The translations under genes and the position numbers were made by a program. From contig NZ_JAQVKP010000003.1 in NCBI RefSeq assembly GCF_028694605.1, positions 1 to 64,000 of the forward strand: a DNA stretch of 64,000 bases. Direction: 5' to 3'. The notes beneath the pieces were generated by a model that had not been told where the DNA came from, searched no databases, and saw only the letters and a list, made by a program, of their open reading frames with translations. Origin of the DNA: Sulfurimonas sp. (GTDB lineage Bacteria > Campylobacterota > Campylobacteria > Campylobacterales > Sulfurimonadaceae). Shown here piece by piece: positions 43,778 to 52,975 of this stretch (within the stretch, counting starts at the first letter, position 1; every line of letters starts with the position of its first letter).

Positions 43778-45700
43778 TTAAACTCCTAAACCTGAAAGAA
43801 ATGTCTTGATTTCTACAGAATATCTTGCTGCAAGTCCAAATGCCACAGCCAGTGATAATAAAGCAACAGTTCCTGCCACCATCCATTTAAGCATTGTCGA
43901 GAGGTTGCCGCTTTGCATAACTCTTGTCTTCTCTCCGGTTTGATAGAAGATATTTGCTATACCGTCAACCGTTGCATCCACAACTTTTTGATCAATCTTA
44001 GTCCAAAATACCTCAGAAAGCTCTCTATAAGCTTTAACGATATAGTTCTCATAGAAGTATGGAATGTAGTACTGGTTGATAAGCAGTTTATATCCAAAGC
44101 TGTTTTCCATCTTTGAAGTGCCATCCGGTACTTTTATATCTTTGCTTGTATATTTTTTATACGCATAGGCAATCGCTCCCATAACAAAAAGCTGTGTTCC
44201 AATCGTCATAATCCAATATGTTGCAGCAGAATGAACATGATACTCTGTTGCAGGAAGCAACTCTGTTACCATGCCAAAATAACCCATCTTAAACGCACCT
44301 GCGATAACCGCCAGAACAAGTAATGGGCTCATCGCAACAAGCATAAACTTGTACGCTTCGTGCGGATGGATACCAAAGTGCTTGTATCTATCTTCACCGT
44401 GAAAGATGAGTGCAACAAGTCTAAACGAGTAAAACGCCGTCAAACCTGCTGTCAAAAGAAGCACCGTATAGATGATAAAGTGATGTTCGACAAAAGCAAC
44501 CTCTAATATCAAATCTTTTGAGAAGAATCCTGCAAGCGGAAAGATACCTGCAAGTGCAACTGAAGCGATTGTCATCATTACAAACGTACCCTTCATAACC
44601 TTGCTAAGACCTCCCATTTTAAACGGATCAAGCTCATCATGCATAGCGTGCATAACGTTACCTGCACCCAAGAAGAGAAGCGCTTTAAAGAATGCGTGAG
44701 CCATAAGATGGAAAAGAGCAACCCAGTATGCGCCAAGACCTGCGGCTGCAAACATATACCCAAGCTGAGAGAGCGTAGAATATGCAATAACTCTTTTCAT
44801 ATCACGGTTTACAAGTGCCATTGATGCCGCAAAAAGCGCAACAAATGCGCCAAGAGAGGCGATAAATAGTCCAACATGAGGTATCAAACTATAAAGCGGG
44901 TTTGCACGAACAACAAGATATACACCTGCCGTAACCATCGTAGCTGCGTGGATAAGAGCCGAAACCGGAGTAGGACCCTCCATCGCATCGGCAAGCCATG
45001 TATGAAGCGGGAACTGTGCGGATTTACCCATTGCACCTATAAAGAGGAAGATTCCCATCCATGTTAAGATTGCCGTATCGAGTGAAGGCATTGCGGCAAA
45101 AGCCTCTTTGTACTGTAGTGTTCCTGTATTCCAATAAACCAAAAAGATGCCGATAAGCATACCAAGGTCGGCGATACGGTTCATAATAAACGCTTCGTTA
45201 GCCGCCCAAGATGCGCTCTCTTTGTGATACCAGAAACCGATTAGAAGCCATGAACAAAGTCCTACGCCCTCCCAACCGATAAAAAGACCTGCAAAGTTAT
45301 CGCTCATAACAAGAATAAGCATTGAGAAAACGAAAGCAGAGAGATAAGAGAAAAATCTGTTAAACCCTTTGTCGTGATCCATATAACCGATAGCATAGAC
45401 ATGCACGACGGTTGAGACAAGAGTTACAACCATCATCATCACAACACTCACCTGATCAACTACAAAACCAAACGGTATGTAAAGGTCTCCAGCTGCCATC
45501 CATGTCATCATCTCAACATGAATAGTACGCCCTGTCATAAATACAAGAATGAGCAAAACAGTACTGCTCAACAAAGAGAGACCAAGAAGAGCGCTCGGTA
45601 CGATTCCCGCTATCTTAGTCTTTTTTGATGCTCCAAAAAGTGCTGCAAACAAAGAGCCTGCAAGCGGTGCAAAAAGTGCGGTATATAAAAAGAGTTCCAT
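43778..45700 (-). CDS. nuoL: NADH-quinone oxidoreductase subunit L
   Basis: A 640-residue antiporter-like subunit with the long lateral amphipathic helix near the C-terminus. Key motifs are GWEGVGLCSWLLIGFW (Glu), KSAQFPLHTWLADAMEGPTP (Lys, His) and VNRDMKRVIAYSTLSQLGYM. It is the distal proton pump module of Complex I and is normal in size. Confidence 0.97.
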   Translation of the reverse strand: MELFLYTALFAPLAGSLFAALFGASKKTKIAGIVPSALLGLSLLSSTVLLILVFMTGRTIHVEMMTWMAAGDLYIPFGFVVDQVSVVMMMVVTLVSTVVHVYAIGYMDHDKGFNRFFSYLSAFVFSMLILVMSDNFAGLFIGWEGVGLCSWLLIGFWYHKESASWAANEAFIMNRIADLGMLIGIFLVYWNTGTLQYKEAFAAMPSLDTAILTWMGIFLFIGAMGKSAQFPLHTWLADAMEGPTPVSALIHAATMVTAGVYLVVRANPLYSLIPHVGLFIASLGAFVALFAASMALVNRDMKRVIAYSTLSQLGYMFAAAGLGAYWVALFHLMAHAFFKALLFLGAGNVMHAMHDELDPFKMGGLSKVMKGTFVMMTIASVALAGIFPLAGFFSKDLILEVAFVEHHFIIYTVLLLTAGLTAFYSFRLVALIFHGEDRYKHFGIHPHEAYKFMLVAMSPLLVLAVIAGAFKMGYFGMVTELLPATEYHVHSAATYWIMTIGTQLFVMGAIAYAYKKYTSKDIKVPDGTSKMENSFGYKLLINQYYIPYFYENYIVKAYRELSEVFWTKIDQKVVDATVDGIANIFYQTGEKTRVMQSGNLSTMLKWMVAGTVALLSLAVAFGLAARYSVEIKTFLSGLGV

Positions 45701-45703
45701 TCC

Positions 45704-46012
45704 CTACCCCCTCATCGTTGACATATTGTCAAGGTCGATATTGTTATGTTTTTTATGCCAAACAATCAAAAGCCCAAGACCGACTGCAACCTCTGATGCA
45801 GCGATTGCGATAACAAAAAACGCAAACATCTGCCCAGTTAAGTCGCCATAGTAGTGTGAAATTGCAGCAAACGAGATATTGACCGCATTTAAGAGTATCT
45901 CTGTTGCAAAAAACAGCATAAGAAGGTTTTTTCTTCTCATAACACCCACTAATCCAATAGCAAAAAGGATAGTAGAGAGTACAAGATAGTGGTGTAATCC
46001 TATTTCCATCAT
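45704..46012 (-). CDS. nuoK: NADH-quinone oxidoreductase subunit K
   Basis: A 102-residue subunit with three membrane helices. The two buried glutamates of the proton path are in LLMLFFATEILLNAVN and FFVIAIAASEVAVGLGLL. It overlaps nuoJ by 4 bp (ATGA). It corresponds to mitochondrial ND4L. Confidence 0.95.
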   Translation of the reverse strand: MMEIGLHHYLVLSTILFAIGLVGVMRRKNLLMLFFATEILLNAVNISFAAISHYYGDLTGQMFAFFVIAIAASEVAVGLGLLIVWHKKHNNIDLDNMSTMRG

Positions 46013-46593
46013 GAGTGAGCCTTTTTGTTTTTATCTTCTTCTTTCATCATCATTATCTCAGCTTCGTTCATAAGAGTAACAGAGAGATCCATCTTCTTTC
46101 CTGCAAGAACGATTCCTGCAATCATCGCTACTAAAAGCATAACTGCCGCAACTTCAAAAGGAACAAGATACTTAGTAAAGAGAACCATACCTACTTCTTG
46201 AACATTCTTGGTAGCATCTACCGATGGGTAGAGCGCTTCGATATTGTTGCCAACAATCGGTGCTGCAACAATGACAACCACCATAAGAGCCGCTAACGTG
46301 CTTAGTCCGATGATAATAGCCTTGTTCCCCTGCTTCTCCTTGACCTCTCTTGTTGTGTCAAAAAACATCATACCAAAAGCATAAAGCGCCATAACGGCAC
46401 CGGAGTAAACGACGATTTGAACCGCACCCAAAAAGTCGGCACCCAAAATAAAGAAGAATGCCGATATAAAAATCATTCCTGCTGCCAATGCGCTTAGAGC
46501 GTACAACGCCTGAGACGTTGTTACGGCTATGTAAAACATTGTGATTGTTAAAAAAGCGAACAGGTAAAATGCAATTGCTTCAAACATAATCAA
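46009..46593 (-). CDS. nuoJ: NADH-quinone oxidoreductase subunit J
   Basis: A 194-residue membrane subunit with five helices. The family motif LGADFLGAVQIVVYSGAVMAL, whose pi-bulge helix changes shape during turnover, is intact near residues 50-70. The C-terminus has a charged tail (MMMKEEDKNKK). It sits between nuoI and nuoK as usual. Confidence 0.94.
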   Translation of the reverse strand: MIMFEAIAFYLFAFLTITMFYIAVTTSQALYALSALAAGMIFISAFFFILGADFLGAVQIVVYSGAVMALYAFGMMFFDTTREVKEKQGNKAIIIGLSTLAALMVVVIVAAPIVGNNIEALYPSVDATKNVQEVGMVLFTKYLVPFEVAAVMLLVAMIAGIVLAGKKMDLSVTLMNEAEIMMMKEEDKNKKAHS

Positions 46594-46598
46594 ACTCC

Positions 46599-47240
46599 TT
46601 AATATGCTAGAGGTGTTTTTTTAACACGCTCGTCTTCATGTGGTGTAATTGCGCCAAAGCCTTCAAACTCTCTTTGCGCTCCCGCTTTCATCGTATCAAG
46701 CGGTGTTAGCATATCTTGGAAAGTCAAGAAATGCTCTCTCTGGTCACTTGCATTTTCATACTCGCCGCCATGTGTGATGGCAAGTTCAGGACAAACTTCG
46801 GCACAGTAACCGCAAAAGATACAGCGACCTAAATTGATACTGTACTCTGACACCTCTTTACGAGAGTTCTCATCAATTCTCGTGTCTATTCTGATGCAGT
46901 TGGAAATACAAATCTTCTCACAAAGTCCGCACCCGATACATCTCTCGGTGTCAGACTCCCAAAGTCTCTTCATCTCATGAACGGCTCTGTATCTTGGACC
47001 TATCGGCATTTTCTCCGCCGGATACTGTACCGTATGGATATCAAAGCGAATCATCTCTCTCATTACTACCCACAGACCTACAAAAAGCTCGCCTTTAACA
47101 GCTCTTTTTGCTGCTCTTTTAAATTTGCCCCATCCATCTTTTGGATAGTCCTCGATAGCAACCATATAGTAGTCGCTAGGCATCTCTGCTACATTTCTGC
47201 TGCTAAAATGTTCTTCAATATGTTCGTTATGCATGCTCAC
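46599..47240 (-). CDS. nuoI: NADH-quinone oxidoreductase subunit I
   Basis: A 213-residue ferredoxin-like subunit holding clusters N6a and N6b through two CxxCxxCxxxC motifs: CIGCGLCEKICISNCIRID and CIFCGYCAEVCPELAITHG. It passes electrons from NuoG to NuoB. The N-terminus is longer than in E. coli, about 45 extra charged residues before the membrane-contacting helix. Confidence 0.96.
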   Translation of the reverse strand: MSMHNEHIEEHFSSRNVAEMPSDYYMVAIEDYPKDGWGKFKRAAKRAVKGELFVGLWVVMREMIRFDIHTVQYPAEKMPIGPRYRAVHEMKRLWESDTERCIGCGLCEKICISNCIRIDTRIDENSRKEVSEYSINLGRCIFCGYCAEVCPELAITHGGEYENASDQREHFLTFQDMLTPLDTMKAGAQREFEGFGAITPHEDERVKKTPLAY

Positions 47241-47243
47241 CCC

Positions 47244-48230
47244 TTACATCATCACAATACCGGTGATAACTATGTTTATCACCGCAATCGGCATTAAAAC
47301 TTTCCAACATAACCACATCAACTGGTCAGGTCTCACATCCGGCCAAGCCGCTCTTGTCCACAAGAAAAAGAAGAAGAAAAATGCAACTTTACCAAGAAGT
47401 CCGAGTGCACCCAAGAAGCTTCCGTCTCCATACCCGCCTAAGAAAATGATAGAAATAACAAAAGAGATAAAGAACATATTTGCATACTCACCGATAAAGA
47501 AAAGTCCCCATCTCATACCAGAATACTCAGTTCCAAATCCGTCAATAATCTCATGGTCGTTTGCGATAAGGTGAAACGGCGTTCTTCCTGTTTCAGCAAA
47601 TGCCGCTATCCAAAAGAGGATGAAAGCAACAGGCTGCGACCAGACAATCCAGCTTGTAATCCCGCCTGATTGGTACTGATTAAAGTCAATAAGCGACAGC
47701 GAGCCAACCATCATAATAGGCGCAAGAATAGAAAGACCCGTGATAACCTCATACGAGATAAACACAGCCGCACCCCTTGCCGCAGAGAGAAGCGAGAACT
47801 TGTTTGCCGAAGCCATACCGCCAAGAAGCGGACCATAAAGTCCAACACCCATAATTCCAAGTATGTAGAGAATACCAATGTTGATATCCGCAACGATTGG
47901 ATGCACCTCATAGCCAAAAATGGTAAAAGACGGCAAAAACGGAATAGCCGCCGCCGCCATAAAAGCAGTCGCTGCTGTAATTACCGGTGCGATTTTAAAT
48001 ATACGACCGACAACACTTGTAGGGATGATATCCTCTTTTGTAAAGAGCTTGATACCGTCTGCCGCAACTTGCAACAATCCAAAAGGTCCGACATTTACAG
48101 GTCCAAGACGACGCTGCATAAACGCAAGAACTTTTCTCTCAAAGTAAGTTCCAATCCCAGCGAGTGCTGAGAAGATAAGTAAAATTACGACGATTTTAAT
48201 TATCGTCTCTATAAAATATGCTATTTCCAT
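47244..48230 (-). CDS. nuoH: NADH-quinone oxidoreductase subunit H
   Basis: A 328-residue membrane subunit with eight helices that forms the quinone cavity. Signatures are the AFMQRRLGPVNVGPFGLLQ loop, KLFTKEDIIP, and AETGRTPFHLIANDHEI (in the segment preceding DGFGTEYSGMRWGLFFIGEY). Order and size are standard. Confidence 0.96.
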   Translation of the reverse strand: MEIAYFIETIIKIVVILLIFSALAGIGTYFERKVLAFMQRRLGPVNVGPFGLLQVAADGIKLFTKEDIIPTSVVGRIFKIAPVITAATAFMAAAAIPFLPSFTIFGYEVHPIVADINIGILYILGIMGVGLYGPLLGGMASANKFSLLSAARGAAVFISYEVITGLSILAPIMMVGSLSLIDFNQYQSGGITSWIVWSQPVAFILFWIAAFAETGRTPFHLIANDHEIIDGFGTEYSGMRWGLFFIGEYANMFFISFVISIIFLGGYGDGSFLGALGLLGKVAFFFFFFLWTRAAWPDVRPDQLMWLCWKVLMPIAVINIVITGIVMM

Positions 48231-48233
48231 ACA

Positions 48234-50720
48234 TTACACCTTTTCAATTGAAGCTGTTGCAAAGCGATAAGAGCTAAACAGAGCCTCTGAGTTTAATTTT
48301 GCATCAAATGTCGGCAGAACTATGATATCACCGCTTATTTTGTTGTCACTTACAATATTTGCCACAAGCTCACCGCTTGCACTTTTCACTCTCACGATGT
48401 CTCCTTCATTAAAATCAGATTTGCTTAAAAACTCTTCACTCATATAAACGCCGCTTACCTCATCTAAGTTTGTACACTTATAAGTAAAAGGTGTAAATTG
48501 TCTGACCGGATTTGCCATATAGATAAGCGTTCCATCAAGTTTTTCATCACCAAACTTCTCAACACTCTCATCACCGCTTGCAGCAACCGCAACATTATCA
48601 AGCAGATAGCCGCGACACTCTGTTCTGTCATTCTCATAATGATTTGGCAGACTGTCAAACTCTTGCGATTTAAACCCTTTGTGTGTCGGGAGCATTTTTG
48701 TATATTCGACAACATGCTCCGCTCTTAGTCCGAGTGCATTTGCGATATCATTAAGTTCATAGCCGTTATAACCGATAGCTGCGTTGGTCGGGTTTACCCT
48801 TTTGTTGATGCTCGTAAGCGTTCCCTCTTGCTGGTTGATAGCAGGCATATCAAGGTCTCCCTCTCCAAGTGCGGAGAGCGTAAAGTCGCCTTTTGTATTG
48901 TAGCCAACAGTATGAAGACCCGTTGCGTCATCAAGCTCACAGATAAGTGAGACACCAAGAGTATTTGTAAGATTTGGAATCATAACAAGCTCAAATGCGC
49001 TGTATTTTTCTATAAGAGCTAAGAGACGAGCCAAATTTTTAGAGTTTGGATGTGTATAGAGGTCTGCTCCTGCGATAAGAACAAAACTGTCTTTTTTTGC
49101 CAAGTTTTTCTCCAACTCCTCCATAAACTTCTCGCCTGCTCCCAAAATCGCTAAAAGGCGGTTGTCATCAACCTCTACCTCTTTTGTGATTTTCTTAGGA
49201 ACCATCTTTTTCTTCTCTTCTTCTACCTCTTCCTCTTCACCTGTCTCTTCATTTTTCTTCATAACTTTAACTATCTCGGTAATCTCTTCTTTGATAGTCT
49301 CTTCAACCGTTACGGTTTTTGTCCCATGAAAAGTTGCAAGATACTCTACAACCTCGTTTGGAAGCTTTGTTTTGTCGGCAAAAAGGTCAAGGATAAGATA
49401 GAGCACAACCTCTTCTTGAAGCGGAGCGTGGTACATCGTCATGATGCTTTTGCCAAGCCCCTCAATCACAGGGTCTTTTAAAGGGTGAAAATACAAACCC
49501 GCACCCTTGTTTACAGTCATAGAGTTGTTAAGCGCATAGCGTGCATTTGGGTTGTCGCTCTTAAGAGCCGCACCTACCGAGATAACAAAGTTTGCGTTAT
49601 GCGTTGCCTCTAGGTCATAACCGTAAAGCTTTTTACCGCTTATCTCGCTGTAATCACTCAAAAATGTCTGGAACGCTTTTGCTTCATTGTTTACAAGTTT
49701 GTAGCCAAACTTCTCTTTTAAAGATTGAAGCAGGTATGCCTCTTCGTTTGTGATTGTAGAGGTAAACTTGATGGTGTCTGCTTTTTTAAATGCTTCAACC
49801 GCTTTTGCAAACGCCGTTTCGTCTTTTGATGCCGCTTTGTTTTGATAGTCAAATCCATAGCGTCCAGCACCGCAAAGCGCAACATAGTTCCACTCGTTCA
49901 TAACACGGTAAATCTTCTCGTTCGTATTGTCGATACTTGTGTGTTTTACATCGTAAGAGATTTGGCATCCCGCACTACAGTGTCCGCATGTAGCAGGAAT
50001 CTGCTTGAGTTCCCACGCATTAGACGTATATGTAAAGTGCGTGTCAACAAGCGCACCGACAGGACAAACCGCCGCACACTCGCCACAACTTGTACAATCA
50101 AGCATCTCTTCGCCGCTTGTTAGACCGATAAGCGATTTGTTAAGCTTGTTCCACATAGCATAAGCATCTTTTGGCATAGTGTCTTTAAACTCTGCCTCTA
50201 TCGCATCTGCCCCGCGAGCTACAGTTTTGAGCGCATTATCGCCAATCATATCTTTACAAGTGGTTACACAACGCTCACAAACTATACAAAGCCCTGGGTT
50301 ATAGTGTATGTGTCCCCAATCTTTATCTTTTCTGTTGACATCTTTGATAGCATAGTGCTGCTGATCCACGCCCATCTCTAAAGTATAATTTTGCAGTTCG
50401 CACTCGCCTGACTGGTCACAAACACCGCACTCCAGCGGGTGGTTTACATCGTAAACTTCCATGATTGCACGACGCTCTTTGGCGATGTTTTCAGTGGAGG
50501 TTACAACACTCATACCCTCTTTTGATTTTGCATTACACGCATAAACCTGCTTGCCATCCGCCTCTACAAGACACAAACGACACGCAAGTGTCGGACTGCA
50601 CCTCGTCAGATAACAAATCGCCGGGATAAAGATATTGTTGGCACGAGCAGCATTGAGTATATACTCGCCCTCTTGCGTCTCTACATCTTTTCCATCAATG
50701 TTTATAGTAATTTTACTCAT
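48234..50720 (-). CDS. nuoG2: NADH-quinone oxidoreductase subunit G, second copy
   Basis: An 828-residue NuoG with all N-terminal cluster motifs: the 2Fe-2S ligands in CYLTRCSPTLACRLC, HPLECGVCDQSGEC for N5, CIVCERCVTTC and CTSCGECAAVCPVGAL, and the extra N7-type CGHCSAGC. The rest is a molybdopterin-oxidoreductase-like scaffold. It carries a highly charged insertion (about residues 465-515, Glu/Lys-rich with EETGEEEEVEEE) absent from the other NuoG in the operon. It is one base coupled to that gene. Two NuoG proteins in one operon suggest an altered or exchangeable electron input arm. Confidence 0.93.
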   Translation of the reverse strand: MSKITINIDGKDVETQEGEYILNAARANNIFIPAICYLTRCSPTLACRLCLVEADGKQVYACNAKSKEGMSVVTSTENIAKERRAIMEVYDVNHPLECGVCDQSGECELQNYTLEMGVDQQHYAIKDVNRKDKDWGHIHYNPGLCIVCERCVTTCKDMIGDNALKTVARGADAIEAEFKDTMPKDAYAMWNKLNKSLIGLTSGEEMLDCTSCGECAAVCPVGALVDTHFTYTSNAWELKQIPATCGHCSAGCQISYDVKHTSIDNTNEKIYRVMNEWNYVALCGAGRYGFDYQNKAASKDETAFAKAVEAFKKADTIKFTSTITNEEAYLLQSLKEKFGYKLVNNEAKAFQTFLSDYSEISGKKLYGYDLEATHNANFVISVGAALKSDNPNARYALNNSMTVNKGAGLYFHPLKDPVIEGLGKSIMTMYHAPLQEEVVLYLILDLFADKTKLPNEVVEYLATFHGTKTVTVEETIKEEITEIVKVMKKNEETGEEEEVEEEKKKMVPKKITKEVEVDDNRLLAILGAGEKFMEELEKNLAKKDSFVLIAGADLYTHPNSKNLARLLALIEKYSAFELVMIPNLTNTLGVSLICELDDATGLHTVGYNTKGDFTLSALGEGDLDMPAINQQEGTLTSINKRVNPTNAAIGYNGYELNDIANALGLRAEHVVEYTKMLPTHKGFKSQEFDSLPNHYENDRTECRGYLLDNVAVAASGDESVEKFGDEKLDGTLIYMANPVRQFTPFTYKCTNLDEVSGVYMSEEFLSKSDFNEGDIVRVKSASGELVANIVSDNKISGDIIVLPTFDAKLNSEALFSSYRFATASIEKV

Positions 50721-52963
50721 TAAACCACTCTCACTATTTTGGATTTTTCAAATCTATATCTGCTAGCATCTACACTTACATCAAATGTTGGATTAAGCGC
50801 TATAGTCCCTTTTAGGTCGCCATCCACTTTAAACTCTCTTTGGATTTTGGTTGTTCCAAAGCTAATCTCTACCTTGTCGCCGTCACTTATCTTTGCAGCA
50901 ACCGCAAATTGTGCAGAACCTCTCAGGCAATTCTCTTTTGGAAGCTGTGCCGCCTTTTGCGTATAGTTGTTAAACTGAAGCACAGGGTCACAGTGATAGA
51001 TGATAGTTCCGTTGAACTCCGGCATATCGTCAAGCTCTTCAACCTCACCGTCTGCCTCACACGAAACTTCATCCAAGATATATCCTCGTCTGTCTTCGCC
51101 CAGCGGTGAAAGGAAATTTTGCAAATCATCAAACGCAACGCCTTTAAATCCTGCGCTTGCAGGAAGTTTTGGCGTATAGTCTATGGTTTGCTCCTGCGCT
51201 AACCCAAGAGCATTTGCAAGGTCGTTGAGAGTATAGCCTTCAAACGCAAGTGCAACATTGGTCGGAAGCAGTTGGTTGTCTATGCTTACAAAAGTTCCCT
51301 CTTGCTGGTTAAGTGCAGGTACGGCCAGATTTGCACCCTCCATTGCAGAGATAACAAACGAACCTCTTGCATTGTAGCCGACAACACCCTCAATATCTTC
51401 ATCCGCATCTAAAGAGTTGATAAGCGAAACACCCAGAGTGTTGACTTCACGAGGAACGACCACCAAAGAAAAATCACTGTATTTTTCAATCAACGCCGCA
51501 AGCTTTGCGATATTTGACGCTCTTGGATGCGACATAAGGTCGTTTCCGATAACAAGCGTGCGTTTCGTCGCTCTTGCAAAAGAGCGCATCATAAGCTCAA
51601 ACTCCTCTTCGCCGATGTTGGTTTCAGCATAGAGGTAGCCAAAGTCAAGCGCATCAAAAAATGCTCTCTCTTCTTGCGGCAAATCTGCATCTTTGAGAAT
51701 CGCATCTGCCAAAAGCGCTAAAACACCCTCTTCTGTTCCAACTTCATGTTTCATCATCTGCGTGATAACATTTTGCATCAAGACATCTTCAAGCGGATGC
51801 GCATAGAGGATTTTTGCACCGTTATGTTTTGAAGCGGTTGTGAGTGCATAGCGCACACTAGGATTGTCAGTTGCGATTCTGCTGCCTATGACGACAACTG
51901 CGTCTGAGCGTCTGATAGCATCAAGTGAGCCGCTATGATGAAGTTTGCCGCTTACAGAGCTGTATGACTTCATAAACTCTGCAAATTTTCTTGCGTCTTC
52001 ATTAAAGAGTTTTATACCCAGCTTCTCTTTTAAAAGCTCTAAAATATACGCCTCTTCATTTGTAATCATAGAAGAAAATCTTATAGCTTTTGCGCTTTTG
52101 AGTGCTTCTAGCGCTTTTGCAAACGCTGCTTCATCTCTTGGGGCTTTGTTATCAAAATCAAAACCGAATCTTCCCGCACCGCAAAGTGTAGTAAACTCAA
52201 AGTTATTTTTCACTCTAAATATCTCATCTGCACCGTTGATAGAAGCGTGTCTTGTCTCATACTCAAGCGGACATCCGGCAGAGCAGTGGGCGCATGTAGC
52301 AGGAACCTTCTCAAGCTCCCACGCATTTGCTCTGTAGCGAAAACCGCTGCTTGTAAGCGCACCCACAGGGCAAACCGCAATACACTCTCCACAAAAAGTA
52401 CAGTCAAGTGTCTCGCTGTTTTTTGGAATGATGGTTGAGCTGTATCCGCCGAATTTTACCTCGATTGCGTCATCGCCGATAACCTCATTGCAGACATGCA
52501 CACACTTTTCACACAAAATACAAAGAGAAGGCTCATAGTTTATAAGCCCCCACTCTTTAAGAGGTCGCAACTGGTCTTTTGCACTGAAGTGCTGGCGTGA
52601 TACATTGAACTCCAAAGTCTTGTTTTGAAGGTCACACTCTCCTGATTTATCGCAAACACCGCACTCCAGCGGGTGGTTTACATCATAAAGTTTCATAATG
52701 TTGGTTCGCTCATGGTTTAGCGCATCGGAGTTTGTAGTAATCTCGACACCCTCGACAGGAGGCGTGTTGCAGCTTAGCACAAAACCATCCATCCCTTTTG
52801 CTTCAACGACACACATACGGCATGACGCACACGGTGAAGTTTTTGAGAGATAACACATAGTCGGGATATAAATCCCGTTTTTGCGGGCTACCGTTAGGAT
52901 AGTCTCGCCCTTAAGTGCTTCTACAGAGATACCGTCTATCTTAAAATGAATCAATTTTTCCAT
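50720..52963 (-). CDS. nuoG1: NADH-quinone oxidoreductase subunit G, first copy
   Basis: A NuoG of 747 residues. Cluster motifs are complete: CYLSKTSPCASCRMC (N1b), HPLECGVCDKSGEC (N5), CILCEKCVHVC and CTFCGECIAVCPVGAL (the His-Cys and ferredoxin-like sites), CAHCSAGCPLEYE and LCGAGRFGFD (N7 site). I start it at ATG 52963 because AGAGG lies 9 bp before it, while the ATG at 52972 has no space for a ribosome site. It differs from the next NuoG in lacking the charged insertion. Confidence 0.94.
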   Translation of the reverse strand: MEKLIHFKIDGISVEALKGETILTVARKNGIYIPTMCYLSKTSPCASCRMCVVEAKGMDGFVLSCNTPPVEGVEITTNSDALNHERTNIMKLYDVNHPLECGVCDKSGECDLQNKTLEFNVSRQHFSAKDQLRPLKEWGLINYEPSLCILCEKCVHVCNEVIGDDAIEVKFGGYSSTIIPKNSETLDCTFCGECIAVCPVGALTSSGFRYRANAWELEKVPATCAHCSAGCPLEYETRHASINGADEIFRVKNNFEFTTLCGAGRFGFDFDNKAPRDEAAFAKALEALKSAKAIRFSSMITNEEAYILELLKEKLGIKLFNEDARKFAEFMKSYSSVSGKLHHSGSLDAIRRSDAVVVIGSRIATDNPSVRYALTTASKHNGAKILYAHPLEDVLMQNVITQMMKHEVGTEEGVLALLADAILKDADLPQEERAFFDALDFGYLYAETNIGEEEFELMMRSFARATKRTLVIGNDLMSHPRASNIAKLAALIEKYSDFSLVVVPREVNTLGVSLINSLDADEDIEGVVGYNARGSFVISAMEGANLAVPALNQQEGTFVSIDNQLLPTNVALAFEGYTLNDLANALGLAQEQTIDYTPKLPASAGFKGVAFDDLQNFLSPLGEDRRGYILDEVSCEADGEVEELDDMPEFNGTIIYHCDPVLQFNNYTQKAAQLPKENCLRGSAQFAVAAKISDGDKVEISFGTTKIQREFKVDGDLKGTIALNPTFDVSVDASRYRFEKSKIVRVV

Positions 52964-52975
52964 ACTGCCCATCCT

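Noticed and set aside
47670-48170. 166-residue Arg/Lys-rich plus-strand frame
   Set aside because: Antisense to nuoH; biased composition typical of a shadow.
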